Source: JBBDWJ01 sp040902925 (lineage in GTDB: Bacteria; Acidobacteriota; Terriglobia; Bryobacterales; UBA6623). From it: a DNA stretch of 15,777 nucleotides. The DNA lies in assembly GCA_040902925.1 (NCBI GenBank), contig JBBDWJ010000265.1:1-15777 (forward strand), written 5' to 3'. This document shows, piece by piece, positions 5,392 through 11,977 of the stretch. Below the pieces are notes generated by a model, which saw nothing but the letters and a program-made list of their open reading frames with translations, was not told the origin of the DNA and made no database searches. Both the position numbers and the translations under genes were made by a program. The first letter of the stretch is position 1, and every line of letters starts with the position of its first letter.

Positions 5392-8322
5392 ATGGCAAGC
5401 CATTGCCTCCGCTATTTCGGATTGCTGCTCGGCGGCGCAGTGTTGACCGTTTCCGCGCAGACGTCTCATCCCGTCAGCTTCGAAAAAGAAATCCAACCTT
5501 TTTTGCAAGCCAACTGCGTCGCGTGCCACGGCGAAACGACGCGCATGCGCGAGCTCAATCTTTCGAGCGCCGCAGGCATCGCCAACGGCAGCGAGTCGGG
5601 CCCGATCGTCGTACCGGGCAAGCCTGGAGCAAGCCTGCTGTACGAGATGCTTCACGAGGGGAAGATGCCCCCGGGAGGCGCTGTCAAGATTCCCGAGGAC
5701 CTGCTGACGAAGGTCCATGACTGGGTTGAGCAGGGCGGGCATTTCGCGGAAGCGGAGGTGTCGGTATCGAAGCGGGAGTTAACGCAAGAGGATGTCATCC
5801 CGATCCTCTATTTGCGTTGCACGGCCTGCCACGGTCTGCGGCGGCAGGAAGGTGGTCTGGACCTGCGCAGCAAGGCTTCGATGCTGACGGGAGGTAAATC
5901 CGGCCCCGCGATCGTACCAGGCAAGCCCGATGAAAGCCTGCTGATTTCGAAGGCAAGGTCCGGCGAAATGCCGCCGGTGAAGATGATGCTCGACGTGAGC
6001 GTGGGCCCGATCGGGGCCAGCGAGATCGATCTCATCGCCGATTGGATCGAGCAGGGCGCTCCCGAAATACCGGTTGAACCCGACGTCGCGGGGAAAGATC
6101 CGGACACGCTGGTCAGGGACAAGGATCGCGAGTGGTGGTCGTTCCAGCCGCCGAAGCATCCAGCGGCGCCCAAGGTCGAGCACGCCGCGCGGGTTCGCAA
6201 TCCCATTGACGCGTTCATTCTGGAGAAGCTCGAGGCCAAGGGACTTTCGCTGGCGCCCGAAGCCGACCGTCAGACATTGATCCGCCGCGCCTACTTCGAT
6301 CTGATCGGGTTGCCGCCGGAGCCCGATCAAGTGCGATCGTTCCTGGCCGATCCCGATCCCGAAGCGTACGAGAAATTGATCGAGCAGTTGATCGAGTCGC
6401 CGCGATACGGTGAACGCTGGGGGCGCTACTGGCTGGACGCCGCCGGTTACGCCGATTCGGAAGGCAAGCTCAACCGCGACCCCATTCGTCCCGGCGCCTT
6501 CCGTTACCGCGACTACGTGATCCGGTCGTACAACTCCGATAAACCCTACGATCGTTTCCTGCTGGAGCAGATCGCCGGAGACGAGCTGGCCGATTATGAA
6601 AACGCGCCGGTGATGACCCAGGAGCTCCAGGACAATCTGATTGCTACGGGTTTTTTGCGCATGGCGGCGGACGCGACGATTCAGAGAGACATGGGGTTCG
6701 TCGATGACCGCTACGAGGTGATCGCCGACGAGATCGACATCCTGGGCTCGACGGTGATGGGCCTCACCATGAAGTGCGCCCGCTGCCACAGCCACAAATA
6801 CGATCCGATTCCGCAGCGCGACTATTACCGCCTGGTCGATGTCTTCAAGGGAGCCTACGACGAGAATGACTGGCTGCCGCCCGACCTCGACCGCGGAAGC
6901 CTGGATAAGACCAAGGTCTACTCCGGGCGGTTTCTGCCGTACTCGACTCCGGGCGCCACGCCGTTTCAGCTTTTGGCCGAGCAAAAGGAAAACGAGGAAC
7001 GCAAGCTGCAACTGGCCGCGAAGATTCAAGAGCAGCAGGGTCTGCTGAAAGAAAAAGAAGCCGAATGGCGCAAGAAGATTTTGCCTCAGCGGCTCGATGG
7101 AGTGCCCGAAGCGGTGCGCGGGGATGTGCAGGCGGCGGTGGAAACGCCGGAGGAAAAACGCACCGAGACGCAGAAATACCTGGTGAAGACGTTCTCGAAA
7201 CTGGTGGATCTCGACCGCAAGGCGTTGCGGCGGCTGAGCCCGGAGTTCAAGAACGAATCCGAGGAGATTGAAAAGCGCATCAAGGTGCTCGAAGCGCAGT
7301 ACCCGCCCGATCCGGTGATTCGGGCGCTCTGGGACCGCGGGGAGCCGTCGCCAACTTTCATCCTTCGCGGCGGCAGCTCGACCAGCTTCGGACGCCGCGT
7401 GGGGCCGGGCGTGCCATCGGTGTTGACCGATGGAGAAACGCCGTTTGAAGTGAAGTCGCCTTGGCCGGGGGCGGACAAGACCGGCCGCCGGCTGGCGTTT
7501 GCGAAGTGGCTGATCAGCCCTGATCACCCGCTGACCGCGCGGGTCATGATAAACCGCATCTGGTACCACCATTTTGGCGCGGGGATCGAGAAGGGGCTCG
7601 GCGACTTCGGCGTCAATTCGAATCCCAGTCATCCTGAGTTACTCGACTGGCTGGCGACGGAATTCGTCGAGCGCGGCTGGAGCATCAAGGCGATGCACCG
7701 CCTGATCATGACCTCCAGCGCCTATCGTCAGGTGTCGCGGATTTCGCCGGAACAGGAGAAGCTCGATCCCGAGAACGTGTTGTTGTCGCGGATGCCGATG
7801 CGGCGCATGGACGCGGAAGCCCTCTACGATTCCATGCTGGGCGTGGCGGGCCGCCTGGACGAGACGCCGTTCGGTTATCCGTCCGCTGTTTATGTTCACG
7901 ATGACGGCTCGGTGACGCCGATTGAAACCGAGGAAGGCTGGCGGCGCAGCGTCTACACTTTACAACGGCGCAAGGATACGCCAACGGCGCTGGCCAGCTT
8001 TGATTTTCCACAGATGAACCCGCACTGCCTGGAGCGGTCGGAATCGACGGTTGTGACACAGGCTTTGTATCTGCTGAACGATTCCATGGTGCGGGAACTC
8101 GCCGGATATTTCGCGGAGCGGGTGCGGAGCGAAGCGGGCGTGGACCCCGCCGAGCAAGTTGAGTTGATGTATTGGATTGCATTGAGCCGGCGTCCGACCC
8201 CGGCCGAGAAAAAAACCACTTTGGAGACACTGGAACAGCTTCACGGCGTGAACGCGGAAGAGGCATTGGCGACCGTTTGCCATTCGCTGCTGAATACCGC
8301 TGCCTTTGTCTACGTGGATTGA
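5392..8322 (+). CDS. Secreted PSCyt1-DUF1549-DUF1553 protein (Planctomycete-type cytochrome domain)
   Basis: A 976-residue exported protein. The N terminus is a signal-peptide-like segment with a hydrophobic core (FGLLLGGAVLTVSAQ, about 9-23). Two Planctomycete cytochrome C domains follow in tandem, each with a C-x-x-C-H haem motif (C42-V-A-C-H46 and C143-T-A-C-H147) and a downstream G-K-P and E-M-P-P or K-M-P-P motif. DUF1549 runs from about N270 and ends in the characteristic C462-A-R-C-H466 motif followed by SHKYDPIP. A charged Glu/Lys/Gln-rich coiled-coil-like linker follows (about 520-570), then DUF1553 from about 695 to the end. These proteins are usually paired with DUF1501 proteins and are often linked to polysaccharide or sulfated-glycan use; the biochemical role is not established. 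A GTG at 5365 could extend the N terminus by nine residues, but ATG 5392 gives a cleaner signal peptide. No strong ribosome binding site supports either. Confidence 0.9.
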   Translation: MASHCLRYFGLLLGGAVLTVSAQTSHPVSFEKEIQPFLQANCVACHGETTRMRELNLSSAAGIANGSESGPIVVPGKPGASLLYEMLHEGKMPPGGAVKIPEDLLTKVHDWVEQGGHFAEAEVSVSKRELTQEDVIPILYLRCTACHGLRRQEGGLDLRSKASMLTGGKSGPAIVPGKPDESLLISKARSGEMPPVKMMLDVSVGPIGASEIDLIADWIEQGAPEIPVEPDVAGKDPDTLVRDKDREWWSFQPPKHPAAPKVEHAARVRNPIDAFILEKLEAKGLSLAPEADRQTLIRRAYFDLIGLPPEPDQVRSFLADPDPEAYEKLIEQLIESPRYGERWGRYWLDAAGYADSEGKLNRDPIRPGAFRYRDYVIRSYNSDKPYDRFLLEQIAGDELADYENAPVMTQELQDNLIATGFLRMAADATIQRDMGFVDDRYEVIADEIDILGSTVMGLTMKCARCHSHKYDPIPQRDYYRLVDVFKGAYDENDWLPPDLDRGSLDKTKVYSGRFLPYSTPGATPFQLLAEQKENEERKLQLAAKIQEQQGLLKEKEAEWRKKILPQRLDGVPEAVRGDVQAAVETPEEKRTETQKYLVKTFSKLVDLDRKALRRLSPEFKNESEEIEKRIKVLEAQYPPDPVIRALWDRGEPSPTFILRGGSSTSFGRRVGPGVPSVLTDGETPFEVKSPWPGADKTGRRLAFAKWLISPDHPLTARVMINRIWYHHFGAGIEKGLGDFGVNSNPSHPELLDWLATEFVERGWSIKAMHRLIMTSSAYRQVSRISPEQEKLDPENVLLSRMPMRRMDAEALYDSMLGVAGRLDETPFGYPSAVYVHDDGSVTPIETEEGWRRSVYTLQRRKDTPTALASFDFPQMNPHCLERSESTVVTQALYLLNDSMVRELAGYFAERVRSEAGVDPAEQVELMYWIALSRRPTPAEKKTTLETLEQLHGVNAEEALATVCHSLLNTAAFVYVD

Positions 8323-8332
8323 GGAGGTGATC
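8321..8332 (+). promoter_or_regulatory. Near-perfect ribosome binding site fixing the DUF1501 start
   Basis: GAGGAGGTGATC lies immediately before ATG 8333 and begins inside the stop codon of the preceding gene. It complements almost the entire anti-Shine-Dalgarno tail of 16S rRNA. It rules out a longer reading from TTG 8306, which would overlap the upstream gene and spoil the Tat signal. Confidence 0.8.
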
Positions 8333-9796
8333 ATGCATTACGGGAACACCGGTCCAGAGAACGGCAGACGGGGTATATCCCGCCGCGGATTCTTTCATTC
8401 GGTTTGTGACGGACTGCAAGGGGCCGCACTGGCGACTCTGCTCGGCAGAGACCTGTATGGCGCGACCAACGAAGCGCCGGTTCGGCGCGCCTATGACGTG
8501 ACGCCGAAGCCGCCTCATTTCACCCCGAAAGCCAAAGCCGTCATCCAATGCTTCATGAACGGGGGCCCGAGCCACCTCGACCTGTTCGATCCCAAACCGA
8601 TTCTGACCAAGCGCGCCGGAGAATCATATCTTCCGCACAGCTTGGCGGCTCAGCTTTCCGACCCCGCGGCCGTTGGCGGCCTTTGGCCGAGCCCGTTCGA
8701 GTTCAAACAGCACGGCAAATCCGGATTGTGGGTCTCATCGATCATGCCGCACCTTGCCAAGCAGGTGGATGAGATCGCGATGATCCGGTCGATGCACACG
8801 ATGCACCCCAATCATGAGCCGGCGTTGTTCATGATTCACTCGGGGCGGACGCTGCCGGGCAGGCCGGGCATGGGCGCGTGGGTGGTTTACGGATTGGGCA
8901 GCGAGAACCAGAATCTGCCCGCTTACGTTGTGCTCGACGACCCGCTGGGGCTTCCGAATAACGGCACACAGGGCTGGCAGTCGGGATTTTTGCCGCCGAT
9001 TTACCAGGGCACGCGGCTGCGATCGGTCGGCTCGCCGATTCTGAACCTGAAGCCGGAGGTCGAACAGCCCGCCGAGGTGGTGAGACTTGCCCGGGATCTG
9101 GTTTCTCGCCTGGATCAGATTCATAAGAGCGAACGCCCGGGGAATCTGCAGCTCGATGCGCGCATCGCGAGTTATGAGATGGCGGCGCGGATGCAGATGG
9201 AAGCCACCGATGCGCTCGACCTCGCCCAAGAGGACCCCAAGCTGCTCGAGGAATATGGCGTCGGCGAAGAGCCGACGGATTCGTACGCCAGAAGGTGTAT
9301 CATGGCTCGGCGCCTGGTCGAACGCGGCGTGCGGTACGTGCAGATCTTCATCAACGGGTCGATTTGGGATCACCACGATGGTCTGGAAAACGGCTTGCAA
9401 AACTGTTGCGCGAGGACCGACAAGCCCGTGGCGGCGCTGATCAAAGACCTCAAGCAGCGTGGGCTCATGGACAGCACGTTGTTGGTGTGGGGCGGGGAAT
9501 TCGGACGCCTGGCGATTACTCAGGGGCGGACGACCAATGTTGGCCGGGACCATAATCCCAAAGGCTTCTCCGTCTGGATGGCGGGCGCCGGCGTCAAGAA
9601 GGGGATCGCTTACGGCGAGACCGATGAGATCGGGTTTGAGGCCACCGAAAACCCCGTCAGCGTCACCGATTGGCATGCCACAATCCTCCATTTGCTGGGA
9701 CTCGACTATAACAAGCTCACGTATGATGTGAAGGGCTTGCCGGAGAAGCTTACGTCCATATACGAACCGGAAATCGTGCAAGGGATCCTAGCCTGA
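8333..9796 (+). CDS. Tat-exported DUF1501 protein (alkaline phosphatase/sulfatase-like fold)
   Basis: A 487-residue protein beginning with a twin-arginine signal: S-R17-R18-G-F-F followed by a hydrophobic stretch containing GAALATLL. The mature part carries DUF1501 hallmarks: NGGPSHLDLFDPKP early, GGEFGR in the C-terminal half, GRDHNPKGFSVWMAGAGVKKG after it, and TDWHATILHLLGLD near the end. These Asp/His-rich motifs match the metal-binding pattern of the alkaline phosphatase superfamily, so a periplasmic hydrolase is possible but unproven. It starts 10 nt after the DUF1549/DUF1553 stop, the usual two-gene arrangement. Its stop codon overlaps the apparent start of the first EamA-like gene. 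Confidence 0.9.
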   Translation: MHYGNTGPENGRRGISRRGFFHSVCDGLQGAALATLLGRDLYGATNEAPVRRAYDVTPKPPHFTPKAKAVIQCFMNGGPSHLDLFDPKPILTKRAGESYLPHSLAAQLSDPAAVGGLWPSPFEFKQHGKSGLWVSSIMPHLAKQVDEIAMIRSMHTMHPNHEPALFMIHSGRTLPGRPGMGAWVVYGLGSENQNLPAYVVLDDPLGLPNNGTQGWQSGFLPPIYQGTRLRSVGSPILNLKPEVEQPAEVVRLARDLVSRLDQIHKSERPGNLQLDARIASYEMAARMQMEATDALDLAQEDPKLLEEYGVGEEPTDSYARRCIMARRLVERGVRYVQIFINGSIWDHHDGLENGLQNCCARTDKPVAALIKDLKQRGLMDSTLLVWGGEFGRLAITQGRTTNVGRDHNPKGFSVWMAGAGVKKGIAYGETDEIGFEATENPVSVTDWHATILHLLGLDYNKLTYDVKGLPEKLTSIYEPEIVQGILA

Positions 9797-10221
9797 ACAA
9801 CACGACCATACCCAGCCGATGGCTTCTGTATGCGCTGTCGTGCCTCGCCCTGTGGGGCGTGTTTGGGTTTCTGTCCAAACTCGTCTCCCGGGATATTGGC
9901 CCCTGGCAGATGCAAGTGCTGTTCACCTTTGGCGCGCTTCCGCTGATCGTTCCCGCGTGGCTCCGGGCGCGGGGCAAGATGGACCATGACAGAGTCGGCT
10001 GGGCGCTGGGCGCGCTGACGGGCGCTTTGGCGGCATTGGCCAACTTGGCTTTGTTCTACGCGATCCGCAGCGGCGACGTCTCGATTGTCACCCCCTTTAC
10101 AGCGCTCTCTCCGCTGGTTACGTTCCTGCTTGGACGGCTCATTCTGAAGGAAACCATGAACCGCACTCAGAACCTGGGTGTGGCCTGCGCCGTCGTTGCC
10201 ATCGTTCTGCTGGCGGTCTAA
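9793..10221 (+). CDS. Half-size EamA/DMT-family membrane protein, apparent CTG start
   Basis: A 142-residue, very hydrophobic protein with one EamA-type domain and four or five predicted membrane segments, roughly 9-28, 39-56, 66-87, 94-111 and 120-142. The first segment, WLLYALSCLALWGVFGFLSK, is typical of the family. The only ATG/GTG/TTG start in the frame is GTG 9859, which would cut that segment in half. The frame is open back to 9727 and contains no other ATG, GTG or TTG. CTG 9793 overlaps the DUF1501 stop as CTGA and has a purine-rich AAGGGA (9780-9785) upstream, so it is the best start. It is probably one subunit of a small drug/metabolite-type transporter with the next gene. Substrate is unknown. 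Confidence 0.75.
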   Translation: MNNTTIPSRWLLYALSCLALWGVFGFLSKLVSRDIGPWQMQVLFTFGALPLIVPAWLRARGKMDHDRVGWALGALTGALAALANLALFYAIRSGDVSIVTPFTALSPLVTFLLGRLILKETMNRTQNLGVACAVVAIVLLAV

Positions 10222-10223
10222 AT

Positions 10224-10655
10224 ATGGCGGACTGGCTGCTCTACTCTCTGGCATCGCTGGTCGGCTACGGCGCGGTCGGCCTGCTGCAGAAGCTCACCAC
10301 GAATCGAATTTCGGGGGAGAGCAGCCTGGTGTTCTACAGCCTCGGCTATCTGGTGTTGTTTCCCCTGTTTTGGAGCCGCGCGGAGCTCAACGGCCTGGCG
10401 CCGGGGATTCTCGCCATGGGTGTGATGCTGGGGCTGCTCGCTCGTTCGGGGGAGTGGTTTCTGTTCAAGTCGTTTGAGGGGGGCGGAAAGGTTTCGATCG
10501 TCGTCCCTCTTACTTATACCTACCCGTTGATCACGCTGCTGCTGGCGGTGGCGCTGCTCGGTGAACGGTTGTCGCCGATGAAATGGGCGGGCATTCTGCT
10601 CGCCATTGTTGCTGCCGTGCTCATGTCCCGGGGCGATGACCCTGTCCGGCAGTAA
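10224..10655 (+). CDS. Second half-size EamA/DMT-family membrane protein
   Basis: A 143-residue protein with the same single-domain architecture as its neighbour: WLLYSLASLVGYGAVGLLQK at 4-23, several hydrophobic helices, a P-L-T-Y-T-Y-P-L-I-T segment around 95-104, and a final helix ending near MSRGDD. The ATG lies two bases after the stop of the previous EamA gene. Usual EamA transporters hold two such domains in about 300 residues. Here each half is a separate polypeptide, so a heterodimer is likely by analogy with paired SMR-type transporters. Single-domain EamA proteins could also homodimerise. Cargo cannot be inferred; cotranscription with DUF1549/DUF1501 genes may mean import or export of a product of those enzymes. 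Confidence 0.82.
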   Translation: MADWLLYSLASLVGYGAVGLLQKLTTNRISGESSLVFYSLGYLVLFPLFWSRAELNGLAPGILAMGVMLGLLARSGEWFLFKSFEGGGKVSIVVPLTYTYPLITLLLAVALLGERLSPMKWAGILLAIVAAVLMSRGDDPVRQ

Positions 10656-10753
10656 TCCCACGATTCGGTTGTCGCTTTCCTTGCAAACGAACGGCGAAGG
10701 CCGGCGCGGCGTCCGGCCGCGGCTGTCAGGTGGAGGCGGTGAGGTCTCGGCGG

Positions 10754-10798
10754 GCCGGCGGCCCCCGGCCGTAGGCACCCGCCGGCAGTCCCATTTTT
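10754..10798 (+). terminator. Possible weak intrinsic terminator after the EamA pair
   Basis: Perfect 8-bp arms GCCGGCGG (10754-10761) and CCGCCGGC (10779-10786) enclose a 17-nt loop. A run of five T's (10794-10798) follows seven bases after the stem. The gap before the T-run makes this a poor match to a classic terminator. Confidence 0.3.
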
Positions 10799-10832
10799 CG
10801 CCGCTATTGTAGAGTCGCGCGTGCTTTTGCTG

Positions 10833-10862
10833 TTGACAGAGAAAGGCAGTCGCGTCTATGCT
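10833..10862 (+). promoter_or_regulatory. Candidate sigma70-type promoter of the hydrolase-ALDH-ThDP operon
   Basis: A perfect TTGACA (10833-10838) is followed by an 18-nt spacer and TATGCT (10857-10862). The implied start near 10869 gives a leader of about 210 nt, unusually long for such a compact region. Confidence 0.45.
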
Positions 10863-10876
10863 GTTCTATGAAATAG

Positions 10877-10886
10877 AAACTAGTTT
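10877..10886. promoter_or_regulatory. Palindrome just downstream of the promoter, possible operator
   Basis: AAACTAGTTT is a perfect 10-bp palindrome lying about 8-17 nt after the predicted transcription start, in an AT-rich island. A regulator bound here could block initiation. Ten-base palindromes also arise by chance, so support is weak. Confidence 0.25.
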
Positions 10887-10925
10887 TACTAAGTATAAAG
10901 ACCCTTCAGGCCGGAAAGGCACCAA

Positions 10926-11003
10926 GGCGGCAGTTGCGGTCGAGATTCGATGTGATCTCGCGTGGACGCTTTTGTGCCGCCGGCCGCGGGGTATGCCGTG
11001 GCC
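10926..11003 (+). ncRNA. Potentially structured 5' leader of the hydrolase operon
   Basis: GGCGGCA (10926-10932) pairs with TGCCGCC (10975-10981). Inside that helix, CGAGAT (10941-10946) pairs with ATCTCG (10955-10960) over an 8-nt loop. Directly adjoining is an 8-bp hairpin, GGCCGCGG (10982-10989) with CCGTGGCC (10996-11003), including one G-U pair and a 6-nt loop. The outer helix and the second hairpin abut without a gap and could stack. I do not recognise a known riboswitch class. In GC-rich DNA some pairing is expected by chance, so this is a candidate only. Confidence 0.3.
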
Positions 11004-11077
11004 CTACTTGCCGATGACCAACCTTTTGTTGAATTAGTCCCACCCGTACCCGCGTTGAGGACGAACGTATTGCCAGC

Positions 11078-11977
11078 ATGAGAAATCACGCACTCGCATT
11101 CTACAGCGACGGTCTTCGACTCGACGCCTCATTGTATTGCCCGGAGGAAGCGGAAGCTTGTCCTGAAACGGCGCTGCTGGTGATTTGTTCCGGATTCATG
11201 GGACTCAAGAATATCCATCCGGAGCGGTTCGCCCGCCAGTTTGCCAAGCTCGGATATCCCTGCTTTGGGTTCGATTATCGAGGGTTCGGACGAAGCGAGG
11301 GCGCGCGAGGCCAGGTTTGCATTGACGAGCAAGTGCGCGACATCGCCAATGGAGTGGCTTATGTACGAAGCCTGCCGGCAGTGAAGAACCGAAGGCTGGT
11401 GCTGATGGGCTGGGGCATGGGCGGAGGCATGATCCTGGAGGCCGCGCGGCTCGTCTCTGGAGTCGTCGGCCTGGTTGCAGTGAACGGCTTCTACGATGCG
11501 GAGCGGATTCAGCTTCAGGTGAGGGGGGCGCAGAGCTTCACGGAATTCCGCGACTGGCTGCAGCGGGAAACGACCAACGCCAGCCGCACGGGGGTCGTGA
11601 CGGCCCTCGATCCGTTTCAGATCTATCCGTTGGACGCGGTGACCCGGCAGTATGTCGACGGCGTGTTGCGGCGCAATGCAGACTTCGGAGGGGCGGTTAC
11701 TCTTACCACGGCATGGTCGTTGATGCAGTTCGCGCCGGAAAGGCGGCTGGCGCACCTGAGAGACGTTCCTATTTTTGTGGTTCACGGCGAGCGGAATGCG
11801 TTGCATGCGCCCAGTGAGGCGCAATCGCTGTACGAGAACTATCCGGGCCCGAAACAAATCCACTGGATCCCCAGCGCGGGCCACACCGAATGGATGCTCG
11901 ACCACGATCCGGTTTTTCAAGCCGTGGTTGGCCATATTGATTGTTGGGTTCGGGATTCGGCCGCGGTACGTGTATGA
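11078..11977 (+). CDS. Alpha/beta-hydrolase-fold protein lacking the nucleophilic serine
   Basis: A 299-residue cytoplasmic protein with the alpha/beta hydrolase order: a strand followed by CSGFMGLKN, FDYRGFGRSEG (about 68-78), the nucleophile-elbow region, a lid with several helices, and a C-terminal part with VVHGERN (about 234-240) and SAGHTEW. The elbow reads G111-W-G113-M-G115-G116, so Gly sits where the Ser, Cys or Asp nucleophile should be. The usual acid position after HG carries E-R-N (238-240) rather than a clear Asp. The histidine, H269, is retained. It may be a non-hydrolytic member, such as a lyase, decarboxylase or binding protein, or use another nucleophile. It is the first gene of the operon, and its stop overlaps the ALDH start as ATGA. 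No strong ribosome binding site precedes ATG 11078. Confidence 0.8.
   Translation: MRNHALAFYSDGLRLDASLYCPEEAEACPETALLVICSGFMGLKNIHPERFARQFAKLGYPCFGFDYRGFGRSEGARGQVCIDEQVRDIANGVAYVRSLPAVKNRRLVLMGWGMGGGMILEAARLVSGVVGLVAVNGFYDAERIQLQVRGAQSFTEFRDWLQRETTNASRTGVVTALDPFQIYPLDAVTRQYVDGVLRRNADFGGAVTLTTAWSLMQFAPERRLAHLRDVPIFVVHGERNALHAPSEAQSLYENYPGPKQIHWIPSAGHTEWMLDHDPVFQAVVGHIDCWVRDSAAVRV

Larger units (their letters stand above)
10656..11077 (+). other. Non-coding region between the EamA pair and the hydrolase operon
   Basis: This stretch of 422 nt contains no credible gene. It holds two GC-rich inverted repeats near 10699-10718 and 10754-10786, a promoter candidate at 10833-10862, a 10-bp palindrome at 10877-10886, and a segment able to fold into nested and tandem hairpins (10926-11003) in the leader of the next operon. 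Confidence 0.6.

Noticed and set aside
5779..7632. A 617-codon minus-strand open frame inside the DUF1549/DUF1553 gene
   Set aside because: It is Arg/Gln/Leu-rich with no domain and lies opposite a gene with clear cytochrome and DUF motifs.
10699..10718. GGCCGG/CCGGCC inverted repeat after the EamA pair, considered as a terminator
   Set aside because: There is no T-run behind it, and such repeats are common by chance in this GC-rich stretch.
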